Below, piece by piece: positions 1 to 12,247 of a DNA stretch of 64,000 bases. A model generated the notes under the pieces. It made no database searches and had not been told where the DNA came from. It worked only from the letters and a program-made list of their open reading frames with translations. The position numbers and the translations under genes were made by a program. Location of the stretch: assembly GCA_039881145.1 (NCBI GenBank), contig JAYKKI010000038.1:6498501-6562500 (forward strand), written 5' to 3'. Numbering within the stretch: position 1 is the stretch's first letter; every line of letters starts with the position of its first letter. The DNA comes from Druceiella hillmani (lineage: Eukaryota; Arthropoda; Insecta; Lepidoptera; Hepialidae).

Positions 1-640
1 TAATCGATAAAAAATAACTATTCAGCGTGGCTGCGGTACGCGGCATACAAATGAAGGAAAGCGTCCGGATATCGATGCGAGCGACTCGCATTACTCGCTA
101 AATAAAGCGATACAACTCCCATCATTATACGAGTACATTGCTACACATTAGTGATGTATTATGTAATCACACAAAACGTTTAACTGTTCATTATTATAAT
201 ATGGTAGGTACGGAGTAATAATATTGATATTTATGTTAATTTATGCATTTATATAAATATTTGTTTTATTTTGTTTAAATTCATATATTAATGCTGTAAG
301 AGTTGCCGTATAAAGACTCCTGTCCGATCGTACATTATTTAAGGTGTAAAATGTATAAGTTCACAATTCGCAAATAGGAATTGATTCAAAGTTCATCATT
401 AATTATAATGCTAATTGATTCTGTCAGATATATTTTTTTTGTCTAATTGTAATTTAATAGTATTACGTTAATCGTCGAGTTAAAATTAAAATAAGCTAAT
501 GAGACACAGATACAATAGTTATTTGTAAATACAATTATAATATTTTTGTAAGTTTCTCATCTCTGTAGTTAAATTTGGTTTGTCAATCTAACGACACTGA
601 TTTCAACTGGTCTTGTGGCTTTATTGAAAATGTTATTTAT
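1..640. other. AT-rich non-coding stretch
   Basis: I see no open frame with homology, no RNA gene and no ordered repeat here. Composition is AT-rich with scattered homopolymer runs. Confidence 0.6.
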
Positions 641-980
641 AATATGGTTCCGGCGACATCGTCTCTCAGCTCGCAGACCAGTGCAACGTGGAGCAATTAA
701 CCGCAGCATTTAGCAAATATGTAACGGAGCTAAATGCGCATTTAATTTGGCGACGCGGGCGCGTGCCGATGAAGGCGATCGGACGGCGTTCATTCATCAG
801 CCGCGCGCTGCGCCGCGCGCTCCCGAACCGGACTCCCGCGCCGCCTGCGCGCGCCGCACTCGCGCGGCCTTTGTTTGTTTTCGTAATGAACTTTCTGAAT
901 ATGTATAACGAAATTTATTCATAAATTATTAAACATTATACAAGTGGGCCCGGCCGCAGCTACCGGCGGGTATGTATAAT
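641..980. promoter_or_regulatory. CpG-rich island, candidate cis-regulatory element
   Basis: About 340 bases stand out from the AT-rich surroundings by dense CpG and GC-rich blocks (for example around 770-870 and 945-970). A 78-codon frame crosses it at 688-924, but it looks like low-complexity Arg/Ala/Pro translation of GC-rich DNA and shows no domain. It could be a promoter, an enhancer or an untranslated exon; the sequence alone does not decide. Confidence 0.35.
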
Positions 981-1950
981 TTATTAACACAATACGTCTA
1001 CCGCGAACTTATTATTTATGTGTCTAGTTCAAGGTCGCTCATCTCTTTATAATAATATTGATGCGGCGCTCGTGTGTGAATACGTGCAATTATCTTAATA
1101 AGTGTTGTTTATCAATTTACTCTTTTGCATAATCATTTTTTTACGTGAATAATTTTTCTCACCTGCTATTGTTTGGTTTCGCAGTGTAATGAACTTGGTG
1201 TTGATTTTGTTAATAGTATTACGTCGTCTCCGGCGTTTTCTATTAACACCTAAAGCTGCAGTTACATACGATGCAGCGCGAAATTTAATTTCATATGCAG
1301 AACTCGCGTGTAATAAACTATTTTTAACTCTACACTTTATTGCGAAATACTCTAATTCTATATTTGAAAAATGTCGGAAGGCAACAATAATTTTTATGCC
1401 ATACGTATAATTTTTGTTTAACATTTTTTTCTTTATTGTACCAAAACACGATTGTGCTTTTTGTTTTTTCCTGATACTGGTATAAAAAGTGCAAATCCGA
1501 AAAATCTTCGTTCATCTTTTATGTTTTGGAAATTTAAATAAAATTCCAGGTGCATATTTTTGAAACTAACAGAAGACGTCAATATAGAAGATGTTAAATA
1601 TCACTACTTAAGCATTCGTCATAAACAAATGTTCTAATAGGTCACCAAAGTATACTTTAAAGGTGAAAAGGATTACCTTACAATATATTGATTCTTTGGT
1701 AGAGTTATAACTGTACGGAGTAATTGAATCATAAAATCGATTTACTATACTAACGATTTACTTTAAAAGGAAAATTAAGTTTATTTGGGAAACATATTTA
1801 AAAAATGTACTTAAAATATTATTACGTATCCACTTATCGATTTATGTTAGATAAAGTGACAAAATAAAGTTTATAAAATGAACCCCTAAGTACAAATTCA
1901 CACTAATAATTGCATCATCTTGCTTTCGATACCAATCCACCAAATAGACT
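981..1950. other. AT-rich non-coding stretch
   Basis: No supported gene. Overlapping frames on both strands at 1095-1424 are chance frames without domain features. Confidence 0.55.
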
Positions 1951-1954
1951 GCCG

Positions 1955-2240
1955 TCGTTAATCAGGCAACTGAACGTTGAAGCTAGGCGTCGCTATATCG
2001 TCGCCGTTAGCCTAGGTGGTAATGAATCGTTAATACATTTAAATGGTCACCCGTCGTTGAACGAACAAAATACATGAATGATGAATGAACTATACCGCCG
2101 GCAGCGCTCGTGGCGTGCATATTATGCGGACCGTTTGTAGTTCATAATTCTCCTAATTAATAAGGCATTATTCAAGGTGCCGTCTGACGAGGAATGCGTG
2201 AGGTGTGTTTGCGATGGCGAACGCGCTTTGTGCGTTTGCT
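1955..2240. promoter_or_regulatory. GC-elevated island with a homeodomain-like site
   Basis: A GC-elevated segment with frequent CpG, containing TTAATCAGGCAACT at 1958-1971. A 13/14 match to that motif recurs at 58829-58842 in another island. ATTA/TAAT cores are scattered through it. This resembles the conserved non-coding elements near insect developmental genes, but conservation cannot be tested here. Confidence 0.35.
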
Positions 2241-2384
2241 CAATGTAATTTACCTTGGATGCTTCCGTGTTGTGGTCGAACTATATCCCGTTGTTGGAAG
2301 TTTCAAGCAAAGTGACTTGTTTGGAGTCGTTTTTGTAGCTATAAACCTTCATCCAGTACACGAGTGGAAAGTCTGTACAATGTC

Positions 2385-2585
2385 ACTGTCACTAATTAAA
2401 CATTGGCAACTGATCAAACGTATGTTAATACAAAAAAAATAATTCAAATATCAAAAGTAAATGAAGAAGAGCTTCGTATAGGTCGAGGTGGAGGTATAGA
2501 AATAAAGGAGGGGGATATTAAGTTTAATATTAAACAAGTGTTATGTAAACAGTTTATAATGGAAAAGTTGAAGCCGATTTGAGCA
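2385..2585 (+). pseudogene. orphan coding-like fragment, family unknown
   Basis: One plus-strand frame stays open from about 2403 to a TGA near 2579. It reads as a hydrophilic, protein-like segment with a Glu-rich stretch, a triple glycine (RIGRGGGIEI, about 2482-2511) and an alternating charged/hydrophobic tail (KEGDIKFNIKQVL). It has no convincing start codon, no splice signals I trust and no continuation after the stop. I do not recognise the family. It may be a piece of a decayed mobile element or a chance frame. Confidence 0.2.
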
Positions 2586-2589
2586 GTAA

Positions 2590-3127
2590 ATGTAAAGAAT
2601 TGCAACGGCATACGGGAATGAATTATTGCTGCGTAAAAATAACGAATGAACGATAGGGCCAATGGATGTATCACTATCGTAGTGTTACATCACTACTCGA
2701 AACTATCCAATAAGGCAACGATAGTTATAAATACACAAAGTTAACATTAAGCATTAGTATATTATGTATTCTTTTATCGTTTCGCACTCTTTGAAAAAAT
2801 GCTGATATTTTTAATGGTTTTGTGTTTTGACTTCAATATTTTATGAGGACTTATAAGTAAATTTATGAATTCTTATCAATGGTCATATTGTGAATTTTAA
2901 TGTCATTATCTTATTATGTACTAAATTGTCATCACTGAAGACATCCACCACTCAAGACCGAAAATTTGGTTTTGAAACTTCGATTTTAATATGAAAAGTC
3001 CAAAAGAAAAAAATCACTTGCGAGCAGTCTCTAAATGGAATCTGTATTGAGTTCCATGACATTATAATATTTAGAAAGTTTTTTTCTCAAAATAAGAATT
3101 AAAAAAATAATTGGAAATAACATGCAT
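2590..3127. other. AT-rich non-coding stretch
   Basis: No gene, ordered repeat or RNA signal seen. Confidence 0.5.
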
Positions 3128-3660
3128 TTTTCTTCTTCTTTTCTTTAATCAGGATCGCGACATACGATGATAGATGCCGTCTTGGTGTAAATTGTTTGGC
3201 GCCACTTCTTGCGATCTGGTCAATCCATAATGTGTCCAAATATCTGAAGACCCGACGGGTAGTTGTAGATGTTAGCACGATTGCCAATTTTTTTGATGAT
3301 TGACTCGTTAGGTTGATGACCATTCCAATACACCAACAGCATACTTCGCCAGTACCATATCATGAAGACGTGAATGCTTCTTTATCTGTGGCTTTTATGG
3401 TATAGGTCTCAGAATTTAAAAATAAGTGTGGAGTGCATCAATGTTTGTATAAGGTGTATTTCGTTCTTCCCCCATATATTTTTGTCTCTTCATATATCTG
3501 CTGACTGTGACATAACATTCTATGCGCGAATATTACATCGCAATGCGGTGAAAAAATTCTTTTCAGGTTTTCCATTTGTAGTTATCAGGGACCCCAAATA
3601 ATTAAACTTCCCGACATACCATACGACCACTTTAAAATAGTCAATCTTTCACTATACAGG
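3128..3660 (-). pseudogene. non-LTR retrotransposon, reverse transcriptase C-terminal remnant
   Basis: Read on the minus strand from about 3650 downward, this holds the usual order of motifs after the reverse transcriptase palm in animal non-LTR elements: a YLGSLIT-like motif (here IIWGPLITTNGKPEK, in mixed frames, near 3590), then a block resembling FEMWCYRRML (here WYWRSMLLVYW near 3340), then TNE-like NESIIKKIGN, then LQIFGHIMD near 3225-3250. Several stops and frameshifts separate the blocks, so it is dead. The copy is 5'-truncated, as is usual for target-primed insertion. YLGS plus GHIM suits RTE-like or related insect lineages; the exact clade is uncertain. Confidence 0.75.
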
Positions 3661-4773
3661 AACAAGAAAAACGACACTTTCAAACCGCACTTAAATGGCT
3701 TTAAAAAAAATTAAGCTATACAAGAATCTAAGCGCACAGTAGTTAGCCGGTCAAGTTGTCGCAAAATCGGCCGCACTCACGTCCTCTACAGTGTACAACA
3801 AACAATTTTGACTATATATCTAATTAATCGTAGACAATATTATATAGAATCCCAAATTTTATACGTTAGCCTTCATTAGGTTTCGAGATAAAGACTCATT
3901 GATTTGAATCATTGATTTTGGCACAATCTGACTCAAAGCAAAATTATCAAAATCTATTGATCGCTTCCTATGAACGTAGAATCTTGAAAACTGACCATAT
4001 TAACATCCTAACATCACCTTCAACTTCTTGCTTCAGTACGTACATTTGCAAAAGTAGCGACAAATAGAGCCACTATAAACTACTGCCAATATAGTCGCAG
4101 TAAATGTTTTCCCTTGTTTTACTATTAAACCTAATGGAGCCAAGAAGTTATTATTCATGCTATTGCGTTAAATGGCATATCGTACAATGATTCCCGTAGA
4201 AAATAGCCAAGTGATAATTTTGAAAATTTTATGATCGCGATGATACCAATATATTTATATTTATATTTGTATCATCGCGATCATAAAATTACCCTGTGCA
4301 AAGTATATCCTGTAAGCAAAATTTAAAGAATAGCAATCCCACAGAATGTGAAGATTTATTTCTTATTATGAAATTATCATTATTTCATATTTGTTTCTAA
4401 AATACGTATACTCGCATGGTTTAGATTTTTACATATTTTCATATAGTCTTCAGTATAGTCTGTATAGTATTTTAGCAAGTTTGTATATACATAAAACTGA
4501 CCAATCTTTCATGAATGTATTGAGTTTTAGGAACATCCCACAATAAGCGGAAACTTTTAATTGAACCAGTTAAGCATAAAATACACATCTATTAGAAATA
4601 ATGCAAAAGCTCACAGTCTCCATTTTTTAAAGAGGAGATTGAACTATTGGAAACAAGCACACGAATGTTTGGAAATATATTTCAATATTAGTTTACTTAT
4701 TTAACGTAAATTCTATGTACATTAGTATTGAATAATTACTGTCGGATTACTTGTATCAGAGTGGAGCTGCTAT
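3661..4773. other. non-coding stretch containing one hairpin
   Basis: No gene is supported. The only ordered feature is the inverted repeat at 4225-4290. Confidence 0.5.
4225..4290. repeat. perfect 22-bp inverted repeat, 22-nt AT spacer
   Basis: Arm one is 4225-4246 and arm two is 4269-4290; they are exact reverse complements and include the core TGATCGCGATGATAC. The 22-nt spacer is almost pure A/T. A transcript would fold into a strong hairpin; it could equally be a cruciform or the scar of a template switch. Confidence 0.9.
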
Positions 4774-4972
4774 TGTATAGTTTTATATTTTTGGTTATGG
4801 TAATGTTGCCTTTTCCTGCAACAGTATATAGAAGTTACAGCTACGTCATCGCACTTCCTCTTTTCTCTGCTCATTAATATCAAGAGTTGTGGTGGCTATT
4901 TGTACGTATTTATTATCCAGAAATATCTTTACAATCACCCACGCTATTTCACCAGCGAAGAATAATTCAACA
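4774..4972 (+). repeat. 5' LTR of the Copia element
   Basis: It starts at a TG (4774) and ends in CA (4971-4972) immediately before the primer-binding site. The length of about 200 bp is short for Copia-like LTRs. Its first ~50 bp align to the LTR start at 9071. The left boundary is approximate because divergence blurs the first bases. Confidence 0.65.
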
Positions 4973-4990
4973 GGTTATGGGCCCGGTGAC
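4973..4990 (+). other. Copia primer-binding site (initiator tRNA-Met half)
   Basis: GGTTATGGGCCCGGTGAC directly follows the LTR end. Copia-type elements prime minus-strand synthesis from an internal part of initiator tRNA-Met and carry a near-identical GGTTATGGGCCC motif at this place. This fixes the 5' LTR boundary. Confidence 0.8.
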
Positions 4991-5130
4991 CTTAGTATGG
5001 AGACAGTGAAATATTTAAAAGAAAAGTAAGCTGTCAGAATCTCATAACCTGCGAAAACGTAAATTGTCTAATCATCAGCATCAAAAAGCAGGGTAAAATA
5101 TGTTCAAACAATTAATAAACGTTAATCGAA

Positions 5131-5630
5131 TAATTAATGCATCCTGATAATTATTCCACGTGGAGATTTGTTGTAAAAACTTATCTTCAAGACGAGAAAC
5201 TGTAGGAGTGTGTGGAATGCAGTATAGCAGTTAATTTAAAAGACGATTTAAAGGTGAGAACAAAAATTACCTTGGCGATTAACACGTCGCTTTATGTTTA
5301 CATTCAAGATGCTGAAACTTCAAAGAATGTCTCGAAGAATCTGGCATGTGCCTTCGACGACGCTGAACACCTTGAGTTGTTAAGAGATTTGTGTACGACA
5401 ACTCTTGCGGAATGCCTAAATATAGAAGACTACGCTAACAAAATAATTAATAGGGCTCACAAACTTTGAAATATTCATTTTTCGGCAGATGAACAAGAGG
5501 TGGAAATACTACAACTCTCAGGTTTACCAGAAACGTATAAGCCAATGATCATGGCAATCGAAAGCTCGGGCATGAAAATAAGTGCGGATTCAGTCAAGGT
5601 GAAAATATAAAAATATCCAGATAAACGAAA
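5131..5630 (+). pseudogene. Copia gag remnant
   Basis: The gag region begins near 5131 with an NYSTWRF-like motif and a YLQDEKL block, typical of the N-terminus of insect Copia gag. A stop precedes the longest open piece (5212-5469, 85 codons), which carries KITLAINTSLYVYIQDAETSK and IEDYANKIINRAHKL. After a stop at 5467 the homology resumes with SGLPETYKPMIMAIESSG (about 5518-5571), the conserved C-terminal block. At least three stops interrupt it, and no CCHC zinc knuckle is left. Confidence 0.8.
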
Positions 5631-5669
5631 AAGTTAGCAAGACATTCGCAGTAAATAAAACAAAGGGAC

Positions 5670-6510
5670 AAAGTATATAAACTCGGATGCTTCTATGTAT
5701 ATGACAAAGCACGAACAGCCACTGAAACGGAGCAACGGGGAGGGAGCCGCCTGTTATATCGATAAAGGCGGCGGACGAAAAACCACTGTCAGTGAAGGGC
5801 TCTAGTCAGGAGAGCCTTAACCTCCGTAATAGTTAAGTTCAGTACAACAAAATTATATTAACCGATGTACATGTGCCTGATTTAACAACAGATCTATTAT
5901 AAGTCTGTCAAGTCATTAAAAACCGTGACCAAGTGAAATTCATGAGTAAGGGTTGCTTCATAATAAATACAAACAATGAAACTATAGCTACTGCTAGTCT
6001 AGTCAACAATATGATGAAATGACGGAATACATGTAGTAATGTTGCATACATATCAGATGTTGATGAATTCGAAATTTTTCTGTGGCATCAGCGTGTGGGA
6101 TATTTAAATTTCAACGATCTAGAAAAACTACTAGAAAATACTGGAAGTGTACAGTTATCTAAGAAAGATAATGGGCTTACATTTGTAACATGTTTAGAAA
6201 GCAAACTAAGACGACTACCTTTTAAATATAAGAGATCGAAGGCGATAAATGTGCTAAATTTCGTGGTCCGTTTGAAATCACATCGCTTGGTGGAGCAAGA
6301 TGCTTTTTGATATTCATAGACAATGGCTCAAAAAAGGATTTTGTTTACTTCCTACGGAGGAAGTACAAAGTATTAGAAAAATTTAAAGAATTTAAAAACC
6401 AAATCGAAAATAGTCAAATAATAAAATTAAGTGTCTCCGTACAGACAGCGGGGTAGAATATATAAGTGAATTATATTATTCGGAATTCACGAAATGAATT
6501 TGACGGAGTC
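5670..6510 (+). pseudogene. Copia protease-integrase remnant
   Basis: Near 5682 the protease active-site region (normally DSGAS-H-MT) survives as a mutated SDASMYMT. A VPDLTTDLL block follows at about 5871, after which comes a GAG-pre-integrase domain: LWHQRVGYLNFNDLEKLL (about 6081-6135) and a PFKYKRSKA segment. The integrase core is split: GPFEITSLGGARCFLIFIDN (6265-6324) and LRTDSGVEYISE (6431-6467) lie in shifted frames, and the usual D of FIDD has become N. The downstream E-containing part is deleted. Multiple frameshifts and missing catalytic residues make it inactive. Confidence 0.8.
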
Positions 6511-6559
6511 ATAGTGCGAGCCACGTATATCTCGCACTTCGGAGAACTTCCAAACTTTA

Positions 6560-7330
6560 TCAGTACTGACAGACATAGTCACAGACTGCGAGTCTGGTGA
6601 AGAAGATATATCTCATAAGGATTCCTTGTCAAGTAGTAGCCCATATGTACCAACCGCAAGCACTAAGAGTCCGATATAGTTCAGCATAACATTGAGACTA
6701 AGATACAAGCCAAGACAATCCGGATGGTCCTAGAAAATAGTTATCGATGTAATACTGAAGGTCCGTTCTGTGTCTACACACCGCTAAAATACAGAGAAGC
6801 AATAACATCGGCTGACTCCGAACATTAGAAAATGGCAACAAGAAAGGAACTAGAATCCCATACCTTAACAAAACGTGGACACTTGTGAGACAGCCTCAAG
6901 ATGTAAAACTGATAGGGTGTAAATGGGTATTTCGCATCAAGGATGATCCAACAAGTCTTCAGTAAAAGTCACGACTCTGTGCAAAAGGATATGCACAAAC
7001 CGAAAGTATCGACTATGACGAAACTTTCTCATCCATAGTCAAGTACGATTCTATACCCTTCCTAATGTCTATAGCCGCTCAGAACAACCTTGAGATGATA
7101 CAATTTGACATCAATACTGCATTTTTATATAGTGATCTAGAAGAAAATATATACATGATTCCACCTAAAGGACGGGAATGTGAATCAGGTCAGAATAACA
7201 AAAATAAAGCTCAACAGCGTGTGTATATATGTCAAGTCAACGAAAACAACTTTTACCTCTGTCTATACGTCGATAATGAACTAATGTTCTCAAAAAAGAA
7301 GCACACCCTGAACAATGTAAGATAACGCAG
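6560..7330 (+). pseudogene. Copia reverse transcriptase remnant
   Basis: A Ser/Thr-rich linker (about 6560-6690) leads into the RT start. CKWVFRIKDDPT-like (about 6918-6955), LCAKGYAQTESIDYDETF (6979-7026) and the open piece 7065-7325 follow. That piece reads SIAAQNNLEMIQFDINTAFL, normally followed by the palm, then jumps by deletion from the PPKG motif straight to the second catalytic block. There the usual YVDD reads YVDN. The region between (SLYGLKQ and RQW motifs) is missing. The deletion and the D-to-N change both abolish activity. Confidence 0.85.
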
Positions 7331-7379
7331 CAGCTACATTTTCGCTCATCAAACTAAATACATTGAACAACTACTGAGA

Positions 7380-7908
7380 AAATTTAAGGTGCCAATCCAA
7401 ACAGTGTTCCTGCCGACCCCATTGTAAGAATACAAAAGGGAAAATATCCATCTAAGTAAGGCTATCCAAACAAAGAAACAGTGGGGTCATTATTCATATA
7501 GTAATTTTAAGGAAACCAGATATCGTGTTTTTCGTGAGCCAAGTGAGCAGATGTCTAAACACTACAGATTTAATAGGTTTCAGCAATGCAGACCATACCA
7601 ATAACACTGAGACAGACGGCTGTAGCCCTGTCTACTTGAAAAACGGAGTTCATAGTAACCAAAGAGGCAATATGGCTGAAGCAGTTGGTGAGTTCAGTCA
7701 AAAGACAGTGCGTTTAAATATAGATAACAAAGTGCCATGTGATGAAAACATAAACATTAAGTACAGATTAGAAACTGAGAAATTACATGAAAACACTATA
7801 GAATTTAATTATGCAAGTACAATTCATCAATATGCTGACATGCTTACAAAAGCCTTGTATAAAACAAAATTTATATCAATGAAAGGAAGAATCGGAATGA
7901 CGGAGTAA
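7380..7908 (+). pseudogene. Copia RNase H and pol C-terminus remnant
   Basis: The last open piece (7525-7908, 128 codons) contains SRCLNTT, then LIGFSNADHTNN (family norm has a DADYA-like active-site motif, so one catalytic D is N), a shortened region where STTEAEY should be, a VRLNIDNK block, INIKYRLE (family HIDIKYH) and the terminal IHQYADMLTKAL, which matches the conserved QxADxxTK end of Copia pol. The TAA at 7906-7908 is probably the original end of pol. An internal deletion removes part of the RNase H core. Confidence 0.85.
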
Positions 7909-8059
7909 TTTTAATAGTATAGTATCAGCTAGAGTAATGTTACCTGTTTGCCAATACAAAACGTACACAACATAATTATTTATTTGAACTTTTTTATTAA
8001 TCAACACTAACCACACTAAACGCAGTCAAAAATGTATCTACGTAAGAACAAAGTAAGGG

Positions 8060-8880
8060 CTGTAAAGAAAAATCATAAGATTTAAAAAGAAAAACCGTAT
8101 GTGTAAAGTTTATGTAAAGCCAAAAGTTCAGGTAGTATAAAATGTACATTGTAATACAAAAATGTAAAGGGTAAAAAGTCTATGTTTAAAGCTCTTGTAA
8201 AGCCAAAAGCTTAGGTAATGCAAAATTCGAACGCAGGTAAAGTGAAAGGTGAAATGTAAAATATAAGACAAAAATGTAAAGCGTAAAAACTTATGTGTAA
8301 AACTCAAGCTTATTTAAAGTAAAAGGTGAAATATAAATGTAAAACAAAAAAATGTAATGTGTAAATCGCTATATGTAGAGCTCAAGCTTAGGTAAAGTAA
8401 AATGTGGAATGTAAGTCGAAAATGTAAAATGTAAAACCCTATGTGTAAAAGTTAAACCCAGGTAAGGTAAAAGATGAAATGCAAAATGTAAGACAAAAAT
8501 GTAAAGCGTAAAAACTTCTATGTAAAGCTCATTCTTAGGAAAAGTTAGTGGCTTATGTCACTAACTTTTCCTAAGATTGAGCTTTACACAGAGTTTTTTA
8601 CCCTTTAGGTACAGTGTGCATCGTCATAAATGTGAAATGTTAAATAGATGTTTAAAGTCTAAACTCAAGGAAATCTATGTGACACTGTGCACAATTGTAA
8701 ACGTGAAATGTCAAATGCAATTTATGCAATGTCTAAACTTAAGACAAGTTAGTATTATACTACGCGTAGTTGCGAACGTGAATTGTTAAATATATGTGCA
8801 GTCTTAATTTAAGAAAAATTAGTTAAATATCCTTGCGCGTGGTTGTGAATATGAAATGTTTGTGTAGAGCTGATTGCATA
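8060..8880 (+). repeat. degenerate ~75-bp tandem repeat array inside the Copia 3' untranslated region
   Basis: Between about 8090 and 8550, diverged units recur roughly every 71-78 bp (one interval is longer). Each contains AAAATGTAAAG, a TATGTGTAAA block and CAAGCTTAGGTAAAG. From about 8590 to 8870 a related set recurs at about 73 bp (GTGAAATGTTAAAT anchors near 8632, 8704, 8778, 8849). The two blocks meet at the hairpin 8523-8586. The array is not coding; Copia elements normally have only a short spacer here. Confidence 0.7.
8523..8586. repeat. 28-bp near-perfect inverted repeat, 8-nt loop
   Basis: Arms 8523-8550 and 8559-8586 are reverse complements with one mismatch; the loop is GCTTATGT. 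The flanks show weaker extended complementarity. It sits exactly at the change from one repeat variant to the other. Confidence 0.9.
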
Positions 8881-8978
8881 TAATTGTGTATTATGCAGTT
8901 ATGTTAAAAGGTCTTCAGTAACATATAAAACACATGAAGTGTGAAAGACCAGTCAAAGAAAAATTGGAATTAATATGG

Positions 8979-9001
8979 ATATATATATATATATATATAT
9001 A
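8979..9001. repeat. (TA)n microsatellite, short
   Basis: About 11 uninterrupted AT dinucleotides, just upstream of the Copia polypurine tract. Confidence 0.95.
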
Positions 9002-9060
9002 GAATAAGGTTTACAATTTAACTAAAACATAAATATTTGATCTATCACGAAGGATCTAAT

Positions 9061-9130
9061 TAAGGAGGAGTGTTGAAAATCTTTGGTTATGGTAATGACG
9101 CCCCTTCTTGCATAGTCACATTCAGTAACG
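9061..9130 (+). other. polypurine tract and truncated 3' LTR of Copia
   Basis: TAAGGAGGAG at 9061-9070 is a typical Copia polypurine tract, directly followed by TGTTG at 9071, the usual LTR start. The sequence then aligns to the 5' LTR for about 50-60 bp (shared TTTGGTTATGGTAATG) and loses similarity near 9130, so the 3' LTR is truncated or replaced. Confidence 0.75.
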
Positions 9131-9379
9131 TTATTTAAAATAACTTAAAATATTTTATGATACGAACTGCAAATTTTTTGATTAATGGTCTCACGATAAA
9201 TGTCTTCGTGCGTTATAAAAATATTTTATATATTCCAATAATTAAAAGGAAATAAATATCTAAAGTTTATCAATTGTTCTAGATCAACTGATGTATAACT
9301 ATTGTTTTGTTATACAAACTCGACTAAATATTTGATATTATTTTCTTCGTCTTTCACAAGGGCAACAGTCGAGAGAACA

Positions 9380-9380
<1 letters not shown>

Positions 9381-9447
<67 letters not shown>

Positions 9448-9453
9448 TATATA
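9381..9453. repeat. (TA)n microsatellite
   Basis: About 73 bp of TA repeats with single G interruptions near both ends. Confidence 0.95.
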
Positions 9454-9539
9454 CAAACAGACAAAATTCTGAAGAATAATTACATTAATTAATTTCAATT
9501 GTTAATACAAAATCTAGAGATGTTTACTACGTTAGAATT

Positions 9540-9975
9540 ATACCATTATATTGATTAGGGTTTGATTAAGAATCACACCTCTGATGACGAATTTAAGTAA
9601 ACGTTCATAATGCCATATTAGAAAGCATTTATCAACACAAGCACCAGGTTCGATAAAGGGCACGGAACGACGCAGCGTCTGGACAAAGAGGAGGATGCGG
9701 CTGAACGTGCCCCACAATGGACGTCCGCACATTATGTGTCACCGATAGAGATCGCCGGTCGGGATGCTGCCTCATCGCCAGGTAATGCCATTCACACAAC
9801 GCGATACACATAATCCTGTTAGAAACACGCGTCTCAAGAAACGTTTCAACGTAACGCTCCCCGGCGCGTGGGTATTCCCATTAGATGCGATTCACAATAT
9901 TTGTGAGATACACTTTGGATTGCGCTATTCTCGATTGAGCCTGCGCACCTTTACCACCCTTTCAACGCAATGAGA
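9540..9975. promoter_or_regulatory. GC-elevated island, candidate conserved element
   Basis: A CpG-containing block contrasts with the flanking AT-rich DNA. A 69-codon plus frame (9764-9973) and a 64-codon minus frame (9538-9732) cross it, but neither shows a domain, so I treat them as by-products of composition. Confidence 0.3.
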
Positions 9976-10475
9976 ATGTATATTATTTTTAAATCTTCAA
10001 TTTATTCATTTAAAATTATTTTAAATATTATTATAAATTGTGTTGTAAATTAAATGAATTAGTGTCTACAAGTCTGCGAGCTTAAATTTAATGAAAAGAA
10101 GATTGCATTCCGTTGACCGTTTGCGAACAGTTTGAATTATTTACTATTAAAATTGTTCCATGCTTACAAATAGGTTATCAAGATTAAAGCAAAAAATTAA
10201 TAATTAAAATTATTATCTAAATACAGTTTTGTATTCACGCTGTTACCTGAAAATTTATATCACTATTTTTTTGCGAAAAGGACCAACATGCGACAACCGT
10301 TAAGATATAGATAGGCACTGGTAAAAAAACTATTTGAATACGTTATGCAGTCGTTATAACGAATGAAAGATAGAGGTACCTTAAAAAAAAGAAAAATATG
10401 AAATAATAGACATCAGACTTATATTTTGATAGTTATTTATATACAATGCAATTAATTATATAATATTAATTATAA
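9976..10475. other. AT-rich non-coding stretch
   Basis: Nothing recognisable. Confidence 0.55.
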
Positions 10476-12240
<1,765 letters not shown>

Positions 12241-12247
12241 TATAAAT

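Larger units (their letters stand above)
4774..9130 (+). mobile_element. degenerate Copia (Ty1/copia-type) LTR retrotransposon
   Basis: The element has the complete Copia order on the plus strand: 5' LTR, initiator-Met-type primer-binding site, gag, protease, integrase, reverse transcriptase, RNase H, polypurine tract and the start of a 3' LTR. Both LTRs share the string TTTGGTTATGGTAATG near their 5' ends (4790-4805 and 9082-9097) but are otherwise diverged, so the insertion is old. All coding parts carry stops, frameshifts or internal deletions. The region between RNase H and the polypurine tract (about 1.1 kb) is far longer than expected and is filled by a repeat array. The 3' LTR keeps only about 60 bases. 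It cannot make its own proteins. Confidence 0.9.

Noticed and set aside
688..924. 78-codon frame in a GC-rich block
   Set aside because: Arg/Ala/Pro-rich translation of CpG-rich DNA, no domain; better read as a non-coding island.
1095..1424. 109-codon minus frame
   Set aside because: No motif, overlaps other frames on both strands, composition matches intergenic DNA.
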